Shown: one piece after another, positions 10,831 through 20,062 of the stretch
How the letters are laid out: each line of letters opens with the position of its first letter
Numbering within the stretch: the first letter of the stretch is position 1
NCBI GenBank assembly: GCA_021234155.1
Contig: JAJEKV010000030.1
Coordinates: forward strand, 4,882,050-4,946,049
DNA length: 64,000 nucleotides
Reading direction: 5' to 3'
Source: Isoetes taiwanensis
Lineage: Eukaryota; Streptophyta; Lycopodiopsida; Isoetales; Isoetaceae
The notes under the pieces: generated by a model
Told to the model about the DNA's origin: nothing
Database searches by the model: none
Seen by the model: the letters and a program-made list of their open reading frames with translations, nothing else
Program-made: the position numbers and the translations under genes

Positions 10831-12040
10831 ATGGCCCAACGCTTCAATGTTACTGAAGCACAATACCAGCAAGCCTTGTCTAATGCTAGCTACATTGCAT
10901 CCCAGTTAGCATTGCCTATGCCTAGCAGTCAGCAAGAGTATGACAGGCAAGTGGAATTGTTTGTCTATTCCAGACGCTTCCTTCCGGATATTTATCTCAA
11001 AACCTTCGCAACCACCTCCTTTGCCTAATGGTCCTCCTCCAAAGAACTCCTCCACCGCCACCTAAGCCGAGAAAATGGTTAGAGAAAGCGCATATGCCGC
11101 CTTTCAAAGGGGAAAGACAAAGCCCGGCAAGGTTGTCGGGTTTTATTAGCCGATGGGAAAAGTTTTTGAACGAGCGTGTGCAGCAAATGATGTGGAAAGA
11201 CTGCAAGCCATGGACACTTACTTAAAAGATCAAGCCCAAGCATGGTGGCAAGGCAGACGAGAATGTGATCCCAGGATCAATAATTGGGAAAGTTTCAAAA
11301 CGGCATTTGAAGCACATTATTTACCCTCTAACTATCACAGTGAGCTACGTAGGGAATAGGGAATGGGATTGTCTGAAATAGGGGGAAACTGAGAGTAATC
11401 AGTCCTACACTTCCAAATTCACTCATCTAGCGGCACTAATAAGGAATCTGGATGGGAAGGAGATTCTGAGAAAATATGTCAGTGGATGTAGGGACGATAT
11501 CTATGTGGAAATGGAAATATTTCACCCTAAAGATTTGGATGAAGCTATAAAACTAGCATCTGCAGTGGAACGGAAAATAGATCCAAAATCTAGGAAATTT
11601 GATTTTTGGGATGAAGACACTTCAGATCAAGAAGACAAAAAGAGTAGCAAAGAGAAGAACGGAAGTAAGGAATCTTCCAAAAACTTCAAGAAGAGGAGAA
11701 ATAACGGCAATGGTAATGGTTCCGAAAGGAAGCAAGAAGAGAGAAGTCAAGGTAGACCGCTGAAGGAAACTAAGGAACCAAGGGAGGTTGTTATAGATGC
11801 GGGAGAAAGCATTACCTAAGGGATTGTCCGTTTGGAGAAGGGGGGATCACAAAGGTTGAGACACCTAAACCTCAAAGGGGTGTACAAATGCATGCTATTG
11901 AAGGTCCCAAACCGGAGGATATACATGAGACCTCTAAAGCTGCTGATGAGCGGAAGAAAGGTGTAAGCTTTCAAGATGAGGAACGGGCGAAGGCTAATGC
12001 CAAAGAACGGAGGTGGCTCCAAATGGGAACTTTGGGGTAA
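10831..12040 (+). pseudogene. Ty3-type gag (capsid/nucleocapsid), frameshifted
   Basis: The capsid region is recognisable across 11070-11600. Key segments are P-P-F-K-G-E, L-K-D-Q-A-Q-A-W-W, W-E-S-F-K-T-A-F-E-A-H-Y and F-H-P-K-D-L-D-E-A. A charged K/S/N-rich tail follows at 11600-11780. In another frame, 11789-11827 encodes a clean CCHC knuckle, C-Y-R-C-G-R-K-H-Y-L-R-D-C, after which the frame stays open to a TAA at 12038-12040. At least three frame changes separate these parts, near 11030, 11360 and 11780. The start ATG at 10831 follows the PBS by 23 bases. Gag would package the element RNA. The function is inferred from family motifs. Confidence 0.82.
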
Positions 12041-12203
12041 ACATAGTAAACATTTACATTTCTTAAATGTAAGATTTGATTTGTATGTTGATTTTTTGTG
12101 TGGAACGAAAATTAAACTATTATGTAAGCATGGTGCATTAGATGTAAATTTTGAAGAATGGTAATTGCAGTTGCAGCAATAGGCCTGACAAAAATTTACA
12201 TCA

Positions 12204-12308
12204 GTATCGCGGAGATACAATGATTGGGTATCGTGGAGATACTATATTCTGGAGATACAATCAAGTAGTACCGCGGAGGTACAAGGGTATATCGTACTGC
12301 GGAAGTAC
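12204..12308 (+). other. Array of short hairpins with a constant loop
   Basis: Four perfect 5-bp stems with a G-Y-G-G-A loop: GTATC-GCGGA-GATAC at 12204, GTATC-GTGGA-GATAC at 12228, GTACC-GCGGA-GGTAC at 12268 and GTACT-GCGGA-AGTAC at 12294. A degenerate fifth lies near 12250. Stem bases change in compensating pairs while the loop stays. The array lies between the gag stop and the 3' LTR. Its role is unknown; it could be an RNA packaging or export signal, or a protein-binding array. Confidence 0.7.
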
Positions 12309-12442
12309 GCGGATATCCATAACTGTTTCTTAAGTTTGTAGAACTAGGGAACCCTTCGATGCAATTTGATTCGGAAGCAATCACCTTGAGAAGGGATGGA
12401 CCCATCTTAAGTGCATTCGAAAGATCGCGGACGATCTTCTTT

Positions 12443-12462
12443 AAGAAGGGATGGAAGTGATT
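12443..12462 (+). promoter_or_regulatory. Polypurine tract next to the 3' LTR
   Basis: AAGAAGGGATGGAAGTGA, purine-rich, directly abuts the 3' LTR and is the likely plus-strand primer. Confidence 0.6.
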
Positions 12463-13285
12463 TGGAGCATGCTAGGGGGAGTGGTCCGAAAACAAGGGAT
12501 TAAGCCAATTGGGCATAGAGATACTAATGGTTACAAGAAATGACAAATAAAAGGGACAAGATATTAGGCTATATTCAACTATTTTTACCAAGTATAGGGA
12601 GGAATACTTTATCCAAAAGTATTGTAAAAGGGACGCAACGAAATAGCTCATGCAACTATTTTTATTAAAAGGGGAAACGAACTGGCAGACCAGAACAGGG
12701 TGAGCATGCCTTAATCAGGGAAAAAGAAGCCGGATCTGATATTAGAAAGGGCGGTCAGCACAGAATAGAAGCGGAAGAGTCTCCTGCCATTGAATCCGGC
12801 ATCAGCAACCCAGTTTCAGTTTGTGGCTTCCTAGATCCGACCTGCAGGGGAGTTCGAAGTAGCTGCTGCTGAAACCGACCCTCTCAGCCCAATCTCGGCC
12901 TTAAATTCAAGCTCTGCTAATTCAATCTGGTCCCATCTGGCAGAGGAGCGCCATTTATTTGCGTGAACATGGAGATTAGACCGGATTTCAGAGCTGTTGC
13001 TGCCTCTTGAAGCTTATCAGAGTTGTGCCTGCTGTTTTTCGAAAGATCTCAGACTGTAAGAGAAGAAGCTGCGGTCAATCTGCTTGTTATTCCCTTGGAA
13101 ATTGCCTTAATTCCTGGATCCGGTTGGGTTTGAAACTGGATGCTCCATAGCTTGGTTGTGGAAACTAAGAACCTTTGTTATTGATCAAAGCTGTTATAAG
13201 CTCTAAGAATTGATTCTTCTGTTTCTATCTATTTAACTATCTTTCAAAGTGGGTAATATCTTGAAGAATTCTTTAAACCATATCA
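12463..13285 (+). repeat. 3' LTR of the gag-only element
   Basis: An 823-bp copy of the left LTR, without the nested insertion. Confidence 0.85.
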
Positions 13286-14048
13286 AATTCATTTTGCAAA
13301 AAAAGATTCTTCCATGCATATAGCATCAAAAAAGATTCTGTTTACAAAAAAGAATTTTCAAAAAAGGGCTCATTTATACCTTTATTTTTTATTTCTCGGG
13401 AACCGTGCCAAACTTTATGAACTAAAAAACAAAAAAAATTCCTATCTACCTCCCCCTAGCCTAGATTCTCCCCCATCCAATCTTTCCCCGCCACATGGTA
13501 CACCTGGGCGTGTGGGGTGGTAACGGACCAAATCCCACGTGGGCATAACACGTCAGTTTAATAGTCTGACTGTGCGATCCCTTATGTACCCAGTATTCTT
13601 TTTCATAAAATGCCTGTGGGATATTTCGAGAGTTTTCCCAAGAACCCTAAAATTTCTGTCATGCCAAGATCCGGCAGTTTAACCAAGATTAACCATTTAA
13701 TTTTTAAGAAATGCCTTCGAATCTGCCTGCACTACTCAAAATATAATTGAACTAAAAGACAAGATTCCGACCCGGATTTGCCAAGAACAGGCTGAAACAG
13801 GGCAATTTGAAAAGGGGAAGCCAGCACAGAAGATTTTCGAGGGCTTTGGGTGAAGCATTCGATCGAGATTTCTCTGGGAAAGACCGGTATTGAAGACTTA
13901 TGCTTGAATCTGCCTTCCAAGCATCGGACATCTATGGATTAGCTAATGTTACCAGTTGATTACTTGATTTGAAGACCGACTTGCCCAAGACACAGAGCTT
14001 GGGATTCTGTTTAATGACTGTGTGATTCTTGAATGAATTCTTAAAGAC
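13286..14048. other. Intergenic, no gene seen
   Basis: Unrecognised sequence. Its first part repeats AAAAAAGATTC and AAAAAAGAATTT motifs. No supported coding region. Confidence 0.5.
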
Positions 14049-14065
14049 AAAAAGAATTTATCACG
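14049..14065. repeat. Target-site duplication, left copy (17 bp)
   Basis: AAAAAGAATTTATCACG occurs here and identically at 14466-14482 on the other side of a LINE tail. Confidence 0.9.
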
Positions 14066-14465
14066 ATCTAGCCAGCAAATTTTGCTTGCTATCTATCCTG
14101 ATGCTTGGCCCAAACTATGGAAACGAGCTTTTCATCTCGCATGTGGCTGGCTTTTATGGTCAATCTGGAAGAGAAGGAGGTTGTTTATCTTTAAGGGCCT
14201 AGATACTGCAGATGAGATTGTTCTTCAGTGGGCGCAAAATAAAATTATTATGGCTTACAATTGTTCTTCTCTTGATCAAGAGAAGAAAGTACTGATCTGG
14301 CATACTTACCTTCAGATTCATTCTTTTGCATAGGCAGGTGGTTGTGCTCAGTTGGATCGGTTTGTCCACTGGGGTTATAATCATGTCTTTGCATTTTATG
14401 TTGCTCTGGTTTTTAGTTGGTGAATAAAGCTTATCGTCCTTCAAAAAAAAAAAAGAAAAAAAAAG
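14066..14465 (+). mobile_element. 5'-truncated LINE 3' end with poly(A)
   Basis: A 400-bp plus-strand LINE tail. The ORF2 C-terminus holds I-Y-P-D-A-W-P-K-L-W-K-R-A-F and W-L-L-W-S-I-W-K-R-R-R, matching the fragment at 3283. The 3' UTR ends CGTCCTTC followed by an A-rich tail (14444-14465). Perfect 17-bp duplications flank it. The first copy has the pattern TTTA followed by the insertion, in an A-rich target, as expected for an L1-type endonuclease. Confidence 0.9.
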
Positions 14466-14482
14466 AAAAAGAATTTATCACG
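14466..14482. repeat. Target-site duplication, right copy (17 bp)
   Basis: Partner of 14049-14065. Confidence 0.9.
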
Positions 14483-15838
14483 CAACCAATTTGCTATCAT
14501 TTTTTAACTAGCTATAATATTAGATTAACACCAAATCAAAATGCAATAGAAACAGTAGAAACAGGGATTGATCCTATGAAACGGTGGGTAAACAACAAGA
14601 CTATACGAAGAAGAGGTTATTATTGCTTTTTATTCTTAAGCTTGGAATGGGCTTATTGGCGACATCGCAAGTTTGGATGGATGACTTGGAAGCATGGAAA
14701 TAGATTCAATCGACACTACTGTGGGTTCTAAAATTTCAAATAGTGCAATAACAGTGCCTTAACAACACCTTGATCTTGCCAATAAAGAACAAATCTGGAT
14801 CTCTCCAAATAATAAATTAAAGGACATCTTGGTCTTGCCAAGAAAGAATAAGCTGGATTTCTACAAATAATAGATTAACGGAATAAGAGACAGAGAAGAA
14901 AGTGGGATAACATGTTTACCTTTCAGAGCTAAGCTCAGGCAGCAATAGGACGAAAATGGTATCACAAAGCACTTTCTGGCTCTCATTGTTTACCTCCCAA
15001 ACCTATATGGTATGCACAAAGCTTGTGGGCAATCAGTCTAAATGCCGATTCTAGAACTCCGCTGAACAAATCTGCTAATTCAATGGGACTGTAGGTCTGC
15101 TAATTTGCTACCAAAATGTATTCTTTGTTCCTGATACAGGGACAATGAGTTAATCCTTTCGTTTCTTCCGCTGTTGTAGAGCTCCGCAATGATGGTTTGG
15201 TGGGTTAATAGAAGCATTGTAACTGTGTTTTAATTGGACGTCTTCCCGATTTCAATGTTTCATTGGTTCGTTTCCCTCCCTTTTGTTATTTGCAATAAAT
15301 TTAGACCGGCAAAGTGGGGATTGCTTAAAGAAATTATTATGACATCTTCTATGCTAGTAAATGCCAGTTTGTGTTTTTGTTGCCGGCCAATCTCCAAAAA
15401 TCAACAATTTTTGTGCGGAATAGCTTCCGCCACTTTGTCCCGCGAGACGGTGAGCTGGCATTTCAAAACGGAAAATATGCCTTTGCCCCGGAGTTCCCCC
15501 AATGCTGGTTGATCCTCAATGGTGAAGTTTGGCAAACTCCTGAAATGATGTTCCAAAATGAAAAGAAACGCACGTGGCTCATAACTTTAGTACTTTTCGA
15601 GGCTTGTCTATCTCCACCTTCCTCCTTTTCTTTAGGGCATCTCCATTAGGGTCTTTTACATGAGTTCATGTGCCACATGGCAATCTCAACTACGAGATTT
15701 GCCATTCCCATTGCTTCTATGGAACTCAACTGGGGTGAGATTGTTAGAGATTCCAAAATGAAACGTAATAAGAAGTTAATGTTGGTATATTTTTTGCTGA
15801 TTTCTATTCTTCGGGTTTCTTAAGTTAAGGAGCTAAGT
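14483..15838. other. Intergenic with a short imperfect tandem duplication
   Basis: No supported gene. Within it, about 14768-14880 holds two roughly 55-bp imperfect copies of a segment built on CTTGGTCTTGCCAA and AATAATAGATTAA. The stretch up to about 15838 may include the copia 5' LTR (a TGTTAGAGATTCC start near 15738), but no matching 3' LTR exists in the window to confirm it. Confidence 0.45.
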
Positions 15839-15956
15839 TTGGAGCTACCATGGTGGGCAGTATTGCCTATTTCTGGAACCGCCTTTCGTTGTACAAAAAG
15901 GGTCTTCCTTTTCAATACAAAGTGCTTCAGATTGTGCTCATCTGTAATCTCCTTTA

Positions 15957-17238
15957 TGGGGTCAGAGCAGCACGATGAGGCTGGGCGACCAGATCTTAGA
16001 AGAAGAGAGCAAATGGGAAAGATTGAGAAACTATCCCATTTGAATGCCTTCTACTGGTTCATAAAGATTAGAGGCAAATTGGCCGCAAAAGGGCTTTGGC
16101 ATATTGTCTCTGGTGATGAGCCAAAGCCAACGGTTACAATCTTGAGGCCTTCTTTAACATCAGCGCATATAGTAAAGGGAGCAAAGGAATCAAGTACCTC
16201 TGATGAATCCTTGGCAACAAATGAAATGCAGAAGCAGGCCCTGCTTAAGTGGTTGCAAAGGGACTGGGAGGCTAGAAATAAAATGATGAGGTATCTAGAT
16301 GATACCATGATTGCCCAAGTTGCGGCAGCAGACAATGCAAAGGATGCACGGGAACAGCTCTCAATGATTTTAGGAAGAAGCACTTCTCCCAGCAGGCAAA
16401 CCTTTATGCTGTGATCTTCACTACCAAACTGAAAGAATGTTCTTCTGCAGAGGAGTTTATCTTCAAGATAAAGGCTGCAGCACTTCAGTTGAAGGGAATG
16501 GAGAAGGGAATAGATGATGATCTTCTTGTAGAAGCGTTGTTGATTGGTCCGCCTTCGACACATAACAATGTGAAGAATCTTATAGGCTTATCAGAACATG
16601 TGCAACTTGAATGGGCCTGCCAACAGATTCTGATGGAAGAGATCAACCAAGCTGGCAGCAAGAAGACAAGCAGCAAAGATGGACAAGCCTTGGTTATGAG
16701 GCAAGAAGGAGGAGAGACACGCAAGTACTTCAATTGCAATAGACATGGGCATCTGGCAAAGGACTGTCCAGAGCCAGATAAGAGGAAAAGAAAACATAAA
16801 GCTCTAAGCAAAGGTGAGACTAAGAAGAAGCCAGAAAGGTCTCATGGACACAAAGCAACAAAGAAAAGTGATTCAGATTCAGATGATAGTTCGTCTAGCG
16901 AATCATTTGTGTCTGTAGCACGAGCCTTTGTAGCACAAAGAGAAGATAATATAAATGGAGTTTTGAAGACACAAAAGCAGGAGCACATGGATGCAACAAG
17001 TAGTGTTCTGCTGTGGCAATTGATGCAACTGACCATGGCGAACTTGCTGCATCTATTGGATATTATTTTGGGGAGAGTCGTGTGGTGGATGCATATTGTG
17101 CTCTTTAAGTGTCCATGGGTGCAGCTTTGTGTTTCATACTTTAATGAATGGCAAGCAGTTGATCCATGGTGCAGCCTCAGAGATGTACAGGCTTTTAGCC
17201 TTATAGCGGATGTGGCTCAAGAGCAAGTGACCACATGA
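15957..17238 (+). pseudogene. Ty1/copia gag and start of protease, frameshifted
   Basis: Copia-type capsid: L-N-A-F-Y-W-F-I-K-I-R-G-K-L-A, W-L-Q-R-D-W-E-A-R-N-K, then after a frame change near 16360 K-K-H-F-S-Q-Q-A-N-L-Y and L-K-G-M-E-K-G-I-D-D-D-L-L-V-E-A-L-L. The nucleocapsid knuckle at 16726-16767 reads Y-F-N-C-N-R-H-G-H-L-A-K-D-C, so the first zinc-binding Cys is Tyr. Near 17214-17237 a shifted frame gives G-S-R-A-S-D-H-M-T-S where copia proteases have the D-S-G-A-S active site; the catalytic Asp codon is GGC. The gag start is taken as the ATG at 15957. The copy is inactive as written. Confidence 0.82.
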
Positions 17239-17344
17239 CAAGTCAAAGAGAATTGTTCAAAGACTTCAAGAAAATGCTCAATGGCAGTAAAGTAAAGATT
17301 GGGAAGGGCAAACTCCCAATCAAAGGGCAGACATCATAATCAGA

Positions 17345-18535
17345 ATCCCCACAAGGAATATACAATTGCAAAATACTCTCTATATTCCAGACTTGGAGGT
17401 GAATCTGATCTCCATTTCAAAAATGGATGATGCAGGGTTGTATGTCACCTTTGGAGGAGGACAGTGTCTAATAAAGGACAAGGCCAATGTGATTGTAGAT
17501 AAAGGGGAAAGAACTGGCTGCCTGTATAAACTCAGTTGGAGTCAAGAAAAGAAAACGGCTTTAAATGCATCTACAATGGATGCAAACCAGATATGGCACG
17601 AGAGGTTGGGCCATGCCAACTTCAAGTCTATGAAGCAGATGAGGGAGAAAAACTATGTAACTGGAATGCCAAAGATAAAAGTGCTCTCGGGCATCTGTGA
17701 GGGATGTGCTTTAGGGAAATTGGTTCGAAAAGCATATCCCAAGCTAGCAACCACAAGAGCAAGCCACCCACTTGAGCTGGTACACATGGACATTTGGGGG
17801 CCATCTCGTGTAAGATCCTTAGGAGGATCAAGGTACTTCCTGCTCATTATTGATGATTGCACGCGCAAAAATTGGATTTACTTCATGACATATAAATCTG
17901 ATGTATTTGAGTTGTTCAAGCAATGGAAAGCAATGGCTGAAAATTTTGCTGAGAAAAGAATCAAAGCAGTACGTAGTGATCAAGGGGGAGAATTCAACAG
18001 TGATGAGTTTTCTGAGTTTTTGACCACCTTTGGTATTGCTCATGAGGCTTCTATAGCACATGAGCATCAGCAGAATGGGATTGTCGAACGCAAAAATAGA
18101 ATTGTCCTTAAGTGTGCCCATGCCATGCTTCTGTCTAAGAACATTGAGTACAAGTTTTGGGCTGAGGCAACACACACCGCAGTACATATGATCAATCGTG
18201 TACCCACTAAAGCCTTGAATAGGTGCATTCCAGAAGAAGCATGGACTGGACACAAACCTGCTGTAAGTGACTTGAAAATTTTTGGGTGCACTGCATATGA
18301 CTATTTGTCCAAAAGTGAAAGGAAATCTGGTAAACTTGGTCATAGAGTTGTTCCTTGCATGTTTGTTGGATATGGCAATACCACCAGGGGGTACAAACTC
18401 TACATCCCCTCCACTAGAAAAATGATAATTCGGCGAAGTGTGGTGTTTAATGAGCAAGATTACAGCATAGGGCAGAATCTCAAGCCACCAAAGTCTGATC
18501 CCTTAACATTTGACCACACAAATGAAGCTAGCTAG
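17345..18535 (+). CDS. Ty1/copia integrase (pol fragment), open reading frame intact
   Basis: A long open frame covering the GAG-pre-integrase and integrase domains. The zinc-binding H-H-C-C is visible as H-E-R-L-G-H, then C-E-G-C. The D,D-35-E triad is visible as V-H-M-D-I-W-G-P, V-R-S-D-Q-G-G-E-F and Q-N-G-I-V-E-R-K-N-R. The C-terminal F-G-C-T-A-Y and V-G-Y-G-N-T-T-R-G-Y-K-L-Y segments are present too. Integrase would insert the cDNA. In copia elements integrase comes before RT. Here RT is lost shortly downstream, so this frame cannot produce a working polyprotein. Confidence 0.9.
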   Translation: MPTRNIQLQNTLYIPDLEVNLISISKMDDAGLYVTFGGGQCLIKDKANVIVDKGERTGCLYKLSWSQEKKTALNASTMDANQIWHERLGHANFKSMKQMREKNYVTGMPKIKVLSGICEGCALGKLVRKAYPKLATTRASHPLELVHMDIWGPSRVRSLGGSRYFLLIIDDCTRKNWIYFMTYKSDVFELFKQWKAMAENFAEKRIKAVRSDQGGEFNSDEFSEFLTTFGIAHEASIAHEHQQNGIVERKNRIVLKCAHAMLLSKNIEYKFWAEATHTAVHMINRVPTKALNRCIPEEAWTGHKPAVSDLKIFGCTAYDYLSKSERKSGKLGHRVVPCMFVGYGNTTRGYKLYIPSTRKMIIRRSVVFNEQDYSIGQNLKPPKSDPLTFDHTNEAS

Positions 18536-18893
18536 CTGTAGTGACTCTGAATCAGAAGTGGATGCAACCATACATGATGTACCAGTAAGTGAGGCTGAAA
18601 TTCCATCCGAACCAGAGTCGGGAGGGGATGAAAGTGATCACGATGAGCACCCTGCTGCAGATGAATAGGTGACAGTTGATGAAGCTCTACCTAGAAGATC
18701 AGCTAGACGTACAAAGCCCACTGATAGAATGTTGGACTATCTCAGTAGCCGAAAACCCCGTGGATCAGCCTACATAGCTCTCCATAGCACAGCTTTTGTG
18801 GATGAACCTACCTCCTACTTCTAGGCAATGCACAGTCCTGAACACAAGTAGTGGCAGCAGGCCATGGATGACGAGTACAACTCTCTCATGGAA
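18536..18893 (+). pseudogene. Remnant of copia integrase-RT linker and RT start
   Basis: An acidic linker (E-S-E-V-D-A-T-I-H and similar), R-R-S-A-R-R-T-K-P, then A-M-D-D-E-Y-N-S-L-M-E-N, which opens the copia RT domain. Several stops interrupt it. The homology stops at S-L-M-E-N near 18890, and a LINE tail begins at the next residues. The rest of RT, RNase H and the 3' LTR are missing. Confidence 0.8.
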
Positions 18894-19430
18894 AACATGA
18901 ACCCCACGCTAGAACGAGGCCCACAGTGCTACTTGTGTTCATATCTGCCCATGAAAACACGCAGGCTCAATGCCTCCATTCACATAGGTGCCCACCATCT
19001 CCAAATTGAGACATCCAAAATGGATCGAGGAGCCATGTCAGAACAAGCTTTGTCAGCACTACCAGATGGGAGCCATTGAGGTTGAATATCATAATTTTCA
19101 GAGTTGCCCGGTGTACAATCAGATCCAGACACGCTACGCTCTGTTGGTCAGGCCCGACGAGCTGCTACACATGATATTGAGCACAGATTCAGTGTGATCA
19201 CTAGGATCATACATTCAGGAGATAATGGATATGAGGGCTCAGATATGTCCTTGGACAACCACATAATGTGTGCTAGTAAACGTATGCCCGGCATTGCCGC
19301 ACAAATTTGGTCGCGCATAAGTTTGGTTTGTGTAATTATGTGGGCGTTCAACCCTAGGCGAAAGTATATTAATCCAAAATCTTCTTTTAAAGATTGCCTT
19401 TGTCATAGGTTTGTTAATTGTTGTGTGTAA
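18894..19430 (+). mobile_element. LINE 3' fragment fused to truncated copia
   Basis: Encodes the zinc-finger-like C-terminus of a copy-B-type LINE: N-P-T-L-E-R-G-P-Q-C-Y-L, then I-G-A-H-H-L-Q-I-E-T, C-Q-H-Y and V-E-Y-H-N-F-Q-S-C-P-V-Y in successive frames. The same order occurs at 39400-39620 and, on the minus strand, at 19850-20060. The right boundary is uncertain. Confidence 0.7.
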
Positions 19431-20062
19431 ATTGTATAAAGCGGAAGTAATTGTCAATCAAAAATTTCAAACATATATATAGAATAGAATATGATAGATT
19501 TTTTATCGTCCACAGAGATCAATTGGCCTATGGGACCCAAACAAAAAGAGAGCAGCAAGCGTATTACTGTCGGGATTAAAAACCCCCGTCGGTTTTCGAG
19601 GGAAAAACCTTAGCAGTAATAAGTATGCTGGCAACACTGTACAATTATATAGGACAGTTCAATACTGTCCCGGAGGACACAACTGAGTCCGTGCATCCAT
19701 AACTTCCTGAAGGTATGACCCCAACAAACCCACTGAAGTCGTATTCAATAACTCATGCAACGGTCGGCCAGGCACTAGCAATCGAACATACCGCTCTCGG
19801 ATAAGGGCAAACGCTGGGCAGATCTGGAGGGCCTGACATTCATCCTAAATGGCGCCCTGGTGGCAACACTGGCAAAGCCTTTCCTCCCGTGCTTCCCGAG
19901 CCCAACGTCCTGTCTCAATGCGAAGACGATGTGCACCCGTGCGAATGAAAGCTATAAGTTTGCGCTTCTTCATGGGCAAATGGGTGTACAAGTACTGGTG
20001 TGGACCTCTCGTGAGCCTAGGATTGTGCTGCTAATAGTGTGCCAGCTTAATGTGCGTCAGAG

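Larger units (their letters stand above)
9286..13285 (+). mobile_element. Gag-only LTR retrotransposon (TR-GAG-like, Ty3 type)
   Basis: Two direct LTRs (9286-10793 and 12463-13285) flank an internal region of about 1.67 kb. That region has a tRNA-iMet primer-binding site, a gag gene ending in a CCHC knuckle, a hairpin array and a purine-rich tract. No protease, RT, RNase H or integrase is present, and there is no room for them. After removing the 675-bp insertion and its 10-bp duplication, the left LTR is 823 bp, exactly the length of the right one. No 5-bp TSD is visible (TGATA on the left, AATTC on the right). Such elements must borrow pol from a relative. Several scattered substitutions between the LTRs suggest it is not recent. 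Confidence 0.85.

Noticed and set aside
9286-13285. A 5-bp TSD for the gag-only element
   Set aside because: The flanks TGATA and AATTC do not match, and no shifted match was found.
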